DNA of 64,000 nt, taken from positions 1 through 64,000 of the forward strand of contig JALIZF010001567.1 of the NCBI GenBank assembly GCA_029948255.1, in the 5' to 3' direction. Of this stretch, positions 50,601 through 60,826 are shown in pieces. A model generated the notes under the pieces. The model did not search any database and was not told the origin of the DNA. It saw nothing but the letters and a program-made list of their open reading frames with translations. The stretch is from Telmatactis stephensoni (Eukaryota > Cnidaria > Anthozoa > Actiniaria > Isophelliidae). The position numbers and the translations under genes were made by a program. The first letter of the stretch is position 1; each line of letters begins with the position of its first letter.

Positions 50601-53600
50601 TTAGTAATTACATAGTAATTGGCATATTACGCGCGCTCTATTTGGTCGAAAACCGCATACGATCACACCCATAGATGAGGAGCATTTTTAGGAGCAAGTG
50701 TAGCTCAGTTGATGTGTTAGTGGGCGGCTTTCTGAAGCGAGAGGTCCGAGTTCGTTTCCAAGTCAGCTCACAGTTGTTTCGACTTCTTTCCATTCTGTGT
50801 AGCTTTAAGTAGCATTAAATACCCTTAAAACGGAGCACTAATAGAGAGAGAGGGGGGAGGGGGCTTCCTGTCTCTAGCTGAAGGAACTACCGAAGCTAAA
50901 TATAGTGCTTTACCTTTTACCTAGTGACGTCACTGAATTTTACACGCGCTCTTATTGGTTGAAATGTTTCGATAAAAATTATATAAAACAAATAGATTCT
51001 ATTCCACTTCTGTGGGTCTGCACTCTAACAGATGCACACAAGATCGTCAAAATGTGGAATATATGAATATATTAAATATATAATGCTAAAGAGTATTTAC
51101 ATCATAAAATTCAAAATTTATAATGCTAAAGAGTATTTACATAAGAACCAAATCCATAATTTTGTTCTCAAGTAAATACTCTTTAGCATATATATTCCAT
51201 TCTAGCTTTGTGAATCTCACTCTGGAGATGGCAGTCGTACTACCGAATTAACATGTCAGTAAAAAACTTACAAAAGTGTCGTTCTTTCTCTTAGATTTAT
51301 TGTACATTTGCTACTTTTACGTCCACGCTGGTGAGAACCATAGTCACGCCCTGCTCGATCGACTTCGTCTGGTAGCGTCCTTTTATTTTGTTCTCACCAC
51401 AATTTTGACGTCATCTGTGCATCTATATCAAGTACAGATGCACGAAAAAGTGGAATCTATTTGTTAATTGTTTTGACTTAGTGCTCATGCCATAAGATGA
51501 CTTTCAGTATATCATCATCATCATCATCATGATAATGATAATGATAATGATAGTTATGCATGTATATCTCGACTAGGTTTTGGTCTTGCGTCAACACTAA
51601 ACTACCAAATACGTTTCTCGTATGTATTCACGAAAAACGAAAACCTGTTCAATATATGTCGTATCACTGATCAAGAAATCTTACTTTTTTACCATCAACA
51701 GCCTTGTCCTTGATGTCCGTTCATCGTTACTACTGAATCAGGAGAGCGTATTACCCTTGTAATAACCAACTTGTTGGCTTTGACAGTCTTTATGTTGATT
51801 GTAGCTGACCTTTTACCTCCAACGTCTGAAGTTGTCCCTCTAATAAGCATCTATATCACATGTTGTATCTTTGAGGTAATTATAAGAACGTATTTGATCC
51901 ACTCTCCACTGTAGCCCAACCAAAACAACCTTATTTATTAAGATAAAACAAGACGCTATAACAGCGATCACTTAGGCTACGAGGAAGCCTGAGTAACAAA
52001 GCTTGCTTGACTCTGTCTACCACAGAGTCTTTCTAGTGTCACATTATGCAAATGCAATTTGTGTGAACAATAGTTTCTAAGTTATTTCTAACTTAACTAA
52101 ATTTAATTGTTTATTTTTATCTGAAGTACTAATAACATATTGAATTGGAAAAGTAAAATCCATAAAGAGAAACCATAAAAATTAAATCTCGGGCTTGCAC
52201 GGGGTTCGAAACCCAGTTCTTCGCACCAAAGTTCGTGGTTTTCGAAGCTGCGCCAGCGTATCATTGGTGTAATTTGCACAACAATAGACGATTCACACGA
52301 TCACGAGACAGACGAGACACATTCACATGATACAGTAGGATATTTTATCTTCCAAATCCCTAAGTAGACCAGTTAGCCTAGTGGTATGGTGCACTCATTT
52401 ACGGCCTTTTTCCTTTTTATTTATTTATTTTTCCTTCCCTTCCGTTGATTTCTTTCAGTTCGGCTTTGGATGTTTGCTTCGGTTTTAAAAGAATTTATTT
52501 TGAGAATAACTTTTTTTCACACTTACTGGGTAATTTACCACTTTATCTTGATCAAAGTCAACCCCATGTTGCAAAGTAGGTTTGTGCCCCATTCAGAGGA
52601 CTTTCATCTATTCCTTGTCATAATGCGCTTTCCACCATTTCGCTTGTACGCGCAAATGTATTAGACCGAAAAACAACTGCCCTTTTTTCTAAAGTCTTCA
52701 CACTTGAATTAGAAATGTTCCTCACGCATTTGCTATAGTTTAAACTTATTTTGTGAAATTAAATATATAAATCAACAACTGAGCGCTCTATTGCATATTT
52801 TTCAAGGTTGGTATAGCCCTTGTTGGTACGTGCTTTGTTCTGATGTGCTATAATACCAACCCAGACATAACAGAAATGCCATTTTGGATGAGATACTTCA
52901 TTTGTCAAAAACTTGGCAAGATTTTAAGAGTGCAACGAATTAAAGACAAGAAAGGTAAACAAGAAACACAAGACGACGATAGTGATGGACCGAAAATAGC
53001 GCCACGAAACAAGCTATTTGGCCTTGGAAGCTTACCTGTACCAAGGTGAGTTTTCCAGGATCCAGAACAGACCTAGTTTTTCTTATGCAGTCAATGTCAT
53101 AAATATTTCAAAGAAATCTAAAAGACAAAAACTTTTAAAGCTTCAATAGGAAGGCAAAAATTGTAAAAGACACTGAGTTTACACGAGCGATTTTGTCCGA
53201 GGCTGAGTGGATTGAGTCGTTTTCATGTAGACCAGTACAATTCATTTACGTTTACATCAGTTTTTTCAGTCTTTTCTATCGGGGATGCATGACATGTAGG
53301 TCTTCTCGTCCTGTTAAAAAAAGTAGTAATTACTTTTTACCGTGACGAAATCTCAAATGTAGACTACAATGAATTTCTCTCGCAAAATAAGAGCATGTAC
53401 ATGCACTTATTTATGCAGTGAATGAATCTTTTGTCAGATCAGAGACGTATGAAAAGCTGTACAATACAGCTGCAGGAGAAGCAACTTGTCAACTCTGTAA
53501 AGACAAAAAGGAAGCTGCCTGTGCGAACTCACGACCAGCAAGTCAGTATTTCCAGGAAGCTGCAATGTACAGATTTCCTGAGAGTAAAATCTTGGGGTCG

Positions 53601-53903
53601 AGCTCCAGTCTTGCGGGCTCCCTGTGTAATGAACAACTCCCCGAGTGCCGAGAAGGTTGTCCTTGTAATTCCTTATCACCTATATTACCTGTCATTGGGG
53701 CAATAGTCCACAGACAAGACCATATTGTAGGTGGTATTAAGAAGCTAACAGACAATCTTAAGGATGAAGAAGATATGGGTGGTGATCGTGACGAATGGAT
53801 CTATGCTGCGCATGTCATTGACAGATTACTGCTGTACATTTTTGTTGCATTATTGGTTACTTCAACTCTTTTAATATTTACCATGGCTCCTTCTTTCGAC
53901 TAG
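47626..53903 (+). CDS. Nicotinic acetylcholine receptor-like subunit, alpha type (gene 3), with one frameshift
   Basis: Nine exons: 47626-47695, 48213-48352, 48978-49022, 49286-49395, 50000-50144, 50338-50593, 51702-51875, 52807-53045 and 53438-53903. The last acceptor is TTTTGTCAG|ATCAG, chosen because it keeps the phase; the nearer ATGCAG at 53418 does not. Signal MYKLALLIYIWVIIAVTSA; KDEARLLDDVFG; loop D IEKYEILQLSLYVRQ, where the usual Trp is Tyr; loop A ELWKPDIYLYNN; Cys-loop with 13 residues between cysteines; loop B FGSWSYDA; loop C MYVCCPNPFTD (vicinal Cys kept, second Tyr is Phe); M1 WFNLIIPCMLIT; M2 [21 protein letters not shown]3; a Cys-rich M3-M4 loop; M4 RLLLYIFVALLVTSTLLIF. Exon 51702-51875 is 174 bases where genes 1 and 2 have 173. 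One extra base near 51716-51720 gives an early stop. Without it the product is 547 codons. Confidence 0.85.
48684..48840 (+). repeat. SINE-like dispersed repeat, copy A
   Basis: Starts TACCACTAGGCTAA, contains GGGATTTGGAAGAC and TTGTTGTGCAAATTAC, and ends in a B-box-like GGGTTCAAGCCCC. The same element occurs inverted at 52186-52392. Both are in introns of receptor gene 3. Confidence 0.7.
49437..49530. repeat. AT-rich tandem repeat, about 27-bp unit
   Basis: About four copies of TATACTGTACTATTATAAAT plus an AT-rich spacer, in the intron after exon 49286-49395. Confidence 0.85.
49538..49890 (+). repeat. tRNA-derived SINE
   Basis: A box TGGCTTAGTTGG (49547-49558), a degraded B box CCTGGTTGGATC, then a tRNA-unrelated body and an end TTTGCGCTATACAAAATCTA, a common SINE/LINE tail. 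It is in an intron of receptor gene 3. Not a functional tRNA. Confidence 0.65.
50692..50925 (+). repeat. tRNA-derived SINE
   Basis: A box TAGCTCAGTTGATG and B box GAGGTCCGAGTTCGTTTCC, with the GGGCGGCTTTCTGAAGCGAG stretch shared in form with the SINE heads at 56965, 57540 and 58640. The body ends TAGTGCTTTACC. Confidence 0.7.
51080..51200. repeat. Direct and inverted copies of a 22-bp word
   Basis: ATAATGCTAAAGAGTATTTAC occurs twice directly (about 51081 and 51120). Its complement GTAAATACTCTTTAGCAT occurs at about 51173. This could form alternative hairpins. Confidence 0.85.
52186..52392 (-). repeat. SINE-like dispersed repeat, copy B
   Basis: On the minus strand it starts ACCACTAGGCTAACTGG, has GGGATTTGGAAGATAAAAT and TTGTTGTGCAAATTACACC, and ends in a B-box-like GGGTTTCGAACCCCG. 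It is the inverted partner of 48684-48840, with a longer middle. It lies in the intron between exons 51702-51875 and 52807-53045. Confidence 0.7.
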
Positions 53904-55273
53904 AAGAACCTTCCAAAATTTAGATGGAGTACTTGTGTAGATAAACTGCTGCATCTAGGATTGGTCTGGCGTTATATATAACATATGTTTTTAGTCTAAC
54001 AGCAGTTAATAGTACAAGTACGAAGAGAGTAGCTCAACGAAAACCAGTAGTTAAGTATTTATTGCTCAGCACTGCATGTGATTATAACAATGATCGCTGG
54101 ACATAGCGGAAAAACAGCTAAGCGGCTATTTTCATAATTTTTTCATAAACTGATAATGAAGCATGACAAACAGTAACTGCTACACTTCTACTGGCTTAAG
54201 TAAAAACCGTTTTACAAAACCTTGTGACGCTACAATAAAGCTTCGCGGGGATATTTATCAATACAATGATTTTTCTGCTGATCAAATTGTCACCTCTCTC
54301 AAAGTACATGGCATTATATCTCAGAGACGCATGTACCAAATTTTGATATTATTTGATATTTTGTTCTTTGTGTCTAAAACAGCTTGTATGCAAAATATTT
54401 AGCTTTAAAACCCTATGGTGTCCTTATAAATGGAGGCTGTTAAACGTTTTTTCCGCAATCACAAATGGAAAATAATAACTAATGTGAGTTGTCACTCTTC
54501 GGATTGATTTACTTTTATGTACAAAATCTTTGATCTTCAAAGTAACTTGTGTATATACTTCAGTTGATCGAACAATAACAATACCAATGAACACACCACT
54601 TTACCATTTCATCTCAAAAAAGAATAATATATATCGCAGTATATATTTAAGTTTTACTGAAATATTCGGTATTCGGTAATTTGTAATGATACTACGTGTT
54701 TTCAGTCGGCAAATACGCATCAAATAGAACCAATTTTAATTTAACACTAAAATAACACTTTCAGTTTCACAACCACTTACTACTGAAAATATGATATATT
54801 TATTGAGAAAGCATCTTTGTTTTTCCAACAAACAGTAATTTTTTGTGAACAAGCTTTCAATTGAAATCAGGAAGGTGGATTAAAAGCATTAGACGGAAGT
54901 GAAAACAAACTTGTTTTATGGCAACAACTAAATCAAAACTAAGGCAAAAAATATGTTGCTTTTTGGACTTGCAAATAAATCTTATTTATTTATTCAAAAT
55001 ATTAATAATTTGTTGGTACATTTATAAGTGGACTTTAGATTTTTCGTATGTTTTCCTTGGCTTTGTACAAATGTCAGTGTGATGATTAGAGATGTTGACG
55101 AGGCTATCTATGGCCAGAGGCTCCTGTTTTCGCAGAATACACACCTACGTAAAATAGTTTTAGTACTTGAACACATACCTATATTTTGAAAACATTTTCT
55201 CTAGATAAATGGGCATAGAATGTTCTTCCTCGATGTCTTTTGCATTCTTTGTATAGTGATAACAACAGCAGAA
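53904..55273. other. 3' flank of receptor gene 3 and intergenic region
   Basis: AT-rich. AATAAA at 54234-54239, about 330 bases after the stop codon, is a candidate polyadenylation signal. No other gene recognised. Confidence 0.4.
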
Positions 55274-56957
55274 ATGTCGAATTTACAACGGAGTAAAATG
55301 TTAAATGCAGGTGAAAATGCTCGACTTAGTAAAGTCACCGATTTACTTGAAAAGAAAAAGACAAGTTTAGAGAAACAGCTCGTAGACATACAAAATACAA
55401 GACGACTTTTTGAAGCTAACAAAAGATCAGCGTTGCTATCAAATCAGAAAACACGAAAAGCTAGATCTCTCAGTGTTGGATCATTTGGCCCAGCAACAAA
55501 TATTAGCAAAGATACGATGAGCCTTCCAAGACTTTGCGCGGACTCACGCCCTCAGAAGACTCAAATAAGGAGGGTGTCGCTTCCAGCAAGTCATCGATTT
55601 GGAAACAGTGAACCAAACAAACCTATGAGAACCCTTGGAGAAATTCAGGAAGAACATTCTTGGTTATCAAAAGAGGTGCTAAAACTACCAGAGATATCAA
55701 AAGCAAAATCTGAGTCTGATTTACATGACAAATACAACCAACACAACAACCAAACCAAACATGCGTTCGATCGTGCCCAAAGTTCATCTTCTTCAGAGAT
55801 AAATGCCGAACAAACTTGCAATAATACTGAGAGCAAAAAAATTGACATTCCAACAGTTATATGCCATCATGTAGGTGAGCAGAATAACTACAGTTCATCA
55901 ATAAGGAAAATCAAGGCCCTGTCATTAATAGAACTAGAGCGTTTGTCCAGGACTGAGGACGAACTTAACAACGCCATGATTGGGCAATTTAAACGGATTG
56001 GCGAAGCTGCCCTTGGTAAGTCGTTCTTGCGAGGTAAAAAGGCAAAGTCAATTGAAGATATGGGAATAGCTGGAAATAAAGGTAATTGCAGCTTTTGCAA
56101 CACTTTTAAGATATTTTCCAAAAAAGAGGTTTTAGCCTGATCGCACAATAATCAAATATCCCCGAAAACTTTATGCAACAAGATGTTAACGCTAGCTAAT
56201 GTGCTGCATGTCTTAAACTGGATCGCCGTGGATTTTTTAAGTGTTATTTTAAATCTGTGAACATGCAAGACGGTATGGTAACAAGCTACGATCATTATCA
56301 AAATTGTTGGAACGGTTGGGTTTTTTTTAATTCGTGCGTAATTTATTGACAAAGGATTGTCGGTCCTTCACCACACCCCTAAATCAATGTTGGGGTAGAT
56401 AACCCGCCCAACAAAGCCTCCTGGTTACCCTAGAAACAACAACATTGTAAAGGGTGTGTACATGTTGGAGGGGGCATGAGAAATGGTTAGATTCCCAAAG
56501 AAATGTTCAAAATGTTATCGTGCCAAGTAATTTTGGCAATGATTGTAGATTCTCACAGTTCGCTGTATACTCTGATGGCGCTAATCTCGCGCGTGCGCTT
56601 TTCTTGTCATTTGACTTCTCTTTGTGCGCGGGGGTGGGAGCAAATTGTCCCCAGGGTTCACTTCGTTTCTTGTTTTGTGTCATTTCGTTCTAATCAATAC
56701 TCAGTTTTTAATACCCATAGTTTTTATAGCTGTCTCTTTATATATACGCTACTTTTTCTTTTACATCCAGACGAAAGATTCATTTACTCTCCAGACGTCA
56801 ATCACAAGCAGAAAAAGTTCGAGAAGTGCAGTTGCAAGACGAAAAAGTGATGCAAGTGCACACAGGAAGCGATGTTCCAGACGAACCAATAAAGAATTAT
56901 TTGATACCTTTGTCAAGAGAAAGACCTAAAAGTTGGAGTGGGACTGGGTTACCCTAA
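55274..56957 (+). CDS. Unrecognised protein with N-terminal coiled coil
   Basis: The main exon is 55274 to about 56081 (donor AAAG|GTAATT), with the start taken at the ATG of MSNLQRSKMLNAGENARL. A frame open further upstream would add MFFLDVFCILCIVITTAE, but an acceptor-like CAGCAG lies just before 55274. The first 50 residues are rich in Leu, Lys and Glu (VTDLLEKKKTSLEKQLVDIQ) and likely form a coiled coil. The middle is Ser-, Asn- and Lys-rich and probably disordered. Near the end, ALSLIELERLSRTEDELNNA looks helical. A probable last exon, 56771-56957, reads SRRQSQAEKVREVQLQDEKV and ends RPKSWSGTGLP before a stop, but it needs two incoming bases while the main exon offers one. A small exon may be missing, or an indel is present. 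No family is recognised. Probably a real gene, because long frames of this kind are rare in this DNA. Confidence 0.55.
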
Positions 56958-56959
56958 GA

Positions 56960-57012
56960 TTCTAGGGAGCAAAGGATGGTACAGTTGGTTAGTGCGCGGC
57001 CTTCGGTGCGAG
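56960..57012 (+). repeat. tRNA-derived SINE head
   Basis: AGGATGGTACAGTTGGTTAG followed by TGCGCGGCCTTCGGTGCGAG: the A box half and anticodon-arm region of the SINE family also seen at 57445-57540 and 58565-58640. It is cut before the B box. Confidence 0.65.
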
Positions 57013-57032
57013 CTTTAAGAAGCTTTAAACTA

Positions 57033-57431
57033 CTTAATAATAATAATAATAATAATAATAATGTATTTGCTTGGTACGCATCTAAAAATCTCGATGCGTT
57101 TACAAAGACTACTTATATATATATACATATTTAAAAAAGAATGTAAATTATAATTTAAAGAATGTTTCAATTAAATGAATTTTGAATATGTTTCTTTAAA
57201 GAAAAATGTTTTGAGTCTGGTTTTAAATATTTCAACTGATGCAGAGTTTCTAATATTTTCCGGTATAGAGTTCCAGAGTGTTGCGGCTGCGTAGGAGAAG
57301 GCACGCTGGCCATAAGTAACTGTATTTATCTTTGGAACATTAAGCAGTAACTTGTCAGACGATCGAAGAGAGCGGGTAGGTCGACGAACATCTATAAGTG
57401 CAGATAAGTAATCAGGTGCCAGGCCATTCAA
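57033..57431 (-). pseudogene. LINE 3' end: reverse transcriptase C-terminus and (ATT)n tail
   Basis: The minus-strand frame 57431-57171 reads LAPDYLSALI, RRPTRSLRSSDKLLLNVPK, VTYGQRAFSYAAATLWNSIP and then FKTRLKTFFF before a stop. This is the well-known C-terminal tail of CR1/L2-type LINE reverse transcriptases (RSLRSS..LL..P, YG.R.FS.AAP.LWN.LP..IR). The 3' UTR ends at an (ATT)n microsatellite (57035-57062), typical of this clade. Only the 3' end is present, as expected for a 5'-truncated insertion. Confidence 0.85.
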
Positions 57432-57444
57432 GGACTTAAGGATT

Positions 57445-57540
57445 TAATTCACTTAAACCCTAAGAATGTGAGATCCGGGAATCGAACTCTGGACCTCTTG
57501 CACCGAAACCACGCACTAACCACCGTGCCATCCTTGCTCC
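57445..57540 (-). repeat. tRNA-derived SINE head joined to the LINE tail
   Basis: On the minus strand: GGATGGCACGGTGGTTAGTG (A box), GGTTTCGGTGCAAGAGGTCC, then B box GAGTTCGATTCCC. The intact spacing supports a tRNA origin. It runs straight into the LINE tail at 57431 on the same strand. Confidence 0.75.
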
Positions 57541-58304
57541 TGCAAATCTTCAATGAGAGAAATCGCTAAATCTATTATTCCCTTAAAAGCGATGACCTGT
57601 ATTGAGGTATACTGTAATGAATTTGTGTGATAGAAATTCATAGCATTTATATTACGTGTGTACTTGTTCACACTTCCTTGATTAGATCCCTTATCATGAC
57701 ATCCAGCAGAGATGTACGTTAGCAAGCAAGCTGCGTTCATGTGGTTAGTTTCCCAGAATTTGTGCATCACTTCTCATCGTACTATGGAAATTCGAGGATA
57801 ACAAAAATTATAAATAATAGGTTAAAAATCCTAATATTGAACTATGAATATAAGGATTACTAGCATTCTACATTATTGTACGTACCAGTTTGTTTGTTTT
57901 TGTTTTTGATTTTTTAGTTTTTTGTTTGTAAAATTTGAAAATGCCGATTAAATCAAAAAGCAAATAAATAACTAAAATTAACATTCGCACAATCGTAAAA
58001 CGAAATTACCCATGGAATTTAATGATATATAATTATGCATTGGCCGCCACTGCCGCCGTTACCGCGTGATCCTTCCTTGGATTTTGAACCAGTATATGCA
58101 ATGGTAACATGGCCGGGCACATTATTCATGCAGCTTTTTAATGAATAATGAACCCTGATCTATAAGCCCATTTTCGTCATATTGATATACGTGTTATAGA
58201 GTGCTACTCATGTTCACAGTAATCCGCCGGATAAATTCAAAAACGGATATTTTTTATACTGTTTGACATTTAAATATAATGTAAAAGTAAATTAAAGCAC
58301 TATA
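57541..58304. other. Intergenic, no gene recognised
   Basis: AT-rich DNA without exon-like blocks or repeats that could be identified. Confidence 0.4.
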
Positions 58305-58384
58305 TTTAATGTCGGAAGTTCCTTCAGCTAGAAGCAAAGCTAGAAGCTGGACTCCCAGGAAGGCGACGGTGCGCTCATTCTATC

Positions 58385-58393
58385 CCCCCCCCC

Positions 58394-58462
<69 letters not shown>
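58385..58462. repeat. Poly-C followed by (TC)n microsatellite
   Basis: About 20 C followed by about 28 CT dinucleotides. Frames through it are spurious. Confidence 0.95.
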
Positions 58463-58464
<2 letters not shown>

Positions 58465-58491
58465 CGATCCATCAGTACTCCGTTGTTCGCT

Positions 58492-59075
58492 GAAATATGT
58501 CAGTGACTTCACTTCAAGACATGAACCTATTTGTGCAATAAGTATTACACGGAAAGGAAAGAAGTCCAAACAAGGATGTGAGGTCACTGAGGATCGAACT
58601 CGGGACCTCTCGCACCGAAAGCCGCGCACTAACCAGCTTTCTCTTTCTTCGTTCTGTTTACAACAACACAAAATGTACTAAAACTTTTACGAATAATTTA
58701 CAATGTTAAAAATTTGATGAACCCCCACTAGCTAGTGTATTAGAGTTTTCCGTGCAGACGTCATTCACCAGAAAACAATAGGCAATGTGCGCAAGAGCTT
58801 GCATAGCACTCTGGGAGTTGGAGTCCAGCAAAAAGTCTAACAACGATTTCTAGCGACCTACAAGCATTTTGTAACATTTTAATTTTCTTGTGCTAAAATA
58901 CTTTTATTTTCGGTTAAAAAAAATAACAAAGATAGGTTTTTGTTTTTATTTCAGCGGGAATGAAAAAGGACTCATCATGCTTTGTTCTAAAAAATAACGC
59001 TCGTGCACATTGCCTATCGAAATATGTCAGTGACTTCACTTCAAGACATGAACCTATTTGTGCAATAAGTATTAC
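58492..59075. repeat. Segment flanked by perfect 57-bp direct repeats
   Basis: GAAATATGTCAGTGACTTCA and on to AATAAGTATTAC occurs identically at 58492-58548 and 59019-59075. The roughly 470 bp between contain a minus-strand SINE head and non-coding sequence. The repeats may be an unusually long target-site duplication or a local duplication. Confidence 0.9.
58565..58642 (-). repeat. tRNA-derived SINE head
   Basis: Minus strand: TGGTTAGTGCGCGGCTTTCG, GTGCGAGAGGTCCCGAGTTC and GATCCTCAGTGACC. Same family as 57445-57540, with the B box GAGTTCGATCC intact. Confidence 0.7.
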
Positions 59076-60826
59076 TTGGAAAATGACTGATTACATCTGA
59101 TAGAAAAAAACATTTTATCCATTCAACTTAGTATTTTCACTTGTTATTTCTTATAATAAAGTTAGGAGAGTGAAAAACTGGGAACAAAAGACTGTAGAAA
59201 ACACAATTCCTTATGAGACGTAATCATGCAAAGTGCACCTAACTAAGATAAATGTAAGGAGAGTAATAACAATGTTAGAACAGATGAGACTTCTGTGAGT
59301 TGGATAAAATATCCTCGGGCGAGGAATAGAATATAAATAACCACTTTTACTGAGTATTGTTTGATGACCAGATGACCGGATTTACCGAGGCTAGTATAAG
59401 TTGGTACTTAGCTTGACGAGCAATATTTCTTGCTCAGTGAGAGAGATTTCGAAATTGCATGTAATACAAACCAAGTGATGATATGATGTAATGTTATAAT
59501 TTAGGAATTAAGGCATTTTACCGATAAGATAAATTAAATTGACTTGATGTCAAACTTCAGCTGAAGTTATAGGCTAAGATAGTAGATGACGTAACATTGA
59601 GCTGAAAAGGCTTCAAAGAGCTGTCAATAACTTGCCTACTTGGAACCCATGCAAAGGATAGACATTTTTTTAATTGATGCTTACACTAAAACAAAATGAA
59701 TCTTGCTACTTGAAGATAGTCATCTGGACCATACGCGTTCGTGATAATCTTATAAAAACGTTTTGTCAGCCTAACTTGACCTCGAAGAAATCAATTCTAA
59801 AAGTGTTAAATTTACCATTAAATTAAACAAAGACAAAATATAATCCTAGTACTATCAGTAACATTGGTTATTTACACGGCTTAAAATTCGTAGATAGAAC
59901 AATCAATAATTCGTACACCCTACCACGAATATATTTTTTTCTTTTTTGCTTATACCAAATTGCACTGAGAGTGTTGTCTCGCCAGTGTTGACAATGTGTT
60001 ATTCATTTACAAAAAAATGACTTTAAGTAAACAAAAGAAATTGAAATCATATAATTCCTTTTCTTTTTTTGTGGCTGCTTTTCCTCTGGCGTCCTTTCTT
60101 CTTCTGTACTTCTCTCTTTTGCCCGTTTCTACGTCTGTTCTTTACAGTCTCTCTCTTTTCGCCTTTTTTCATTATCTGTTTATTTTATTTTGGTTGTTTT
60201 TGCACAAGGGTATTCACGTCATTTTAAGTTTCCGTGAATAAGTGCATGAACCGAAATCACCTGCCATTAAGAGAGCAATTTTTTAAACATTAAAAACCAA
60301 TTAAATAAAATGTCAATTCTAATATAAGCATTAGTTTAGCACACCAGTAATATCTAAAAATATATTTCTTGAAATTCAAGAAGGAAAATGAATTCCAAGT
60401 GCACCGATTTAAATAATACCATTTACTGCTTTTAGTTTAAAGTATACATAATTCCAATACCATCCTCATTCTTGTTTTTTTATTGGACGATGTCTTGAAA
60501 ACATGACGTACCTTTCATGATATAAAGTGACATTTGTCATCTTGCACTTCCCCCTTGTGCTCGTCCTTAGATTAATTTGGATTAAATAATGATATGATCA
60601 CTACTATGGCCAATGAATTACACGGACGTGCTATAACTTTAAAGTAATTAGAGTGAGTTACGCCTTTAGCAAGCAGTCTATACCCTGCTATCAAGGACGT
60701 ATAGTCAGTAGTATAGGACGGATTGGTTCAGTTTACCAATACCAGGTCACCTGCGCATCAAATCCAACATCTAGGGAATACTAATCATAGACACGACAAC
60801 TTCCAGTTCTTATAGTCTCCATCAAA
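59076..60826. other. Upstream region of the GPCR gene
   Basis: AT-rich, no exon recognised. A frame of 81 residues at 59996-60241 is hydrophobic (Phe, Leu and Ser from T/C-rich DNA) with no domain or splice context. Confidence 0.4.

Larger units (their letters stand above)
50620..51465 (+). repeat. Dispersed repeat, copy 3, carrying nested insertions
   Basis: Begins ATATTACGCGCGCTCTATTT and ends GTGGAATCTATTTGTT, in the opposite orientation to copies 1 and 2. It shares GTGACGTCACTGAATTTTAC, GACGTCATCTGTGCATCTAT and the GTGGAAT ends with them. A tRNA-derived SINE (50692-50925) and a short repeat cluster (51080-51200) sit inside it. It fills much of the intron before exon 51702-51875 of receptor gene 3. 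Confidence 0.6.

Noticed and set aside
50692..50925. tRNA gene
   Set aside because: A and B boxes are present but the acceptor stem and cloverleaf are degraded, and related copies elsewhere show it is a SINE family. The same reasoning applies to 3490, 49538, 57445 and 58565.
53419..53437. Upstream acceptor ATGCAG for the last exon of gene 3
   Set aside because: It leads to a frame mismatch with donor 53045. The acceptor TTTTGTCAG at 53437 fits the phase and the M4-containing frame.
58309..58671. Frames with poly-Pro/Ser-Leu and Arg-Glu repeats
   Set aside because: They are translations of the poly-C and (TC)n microsatellite.
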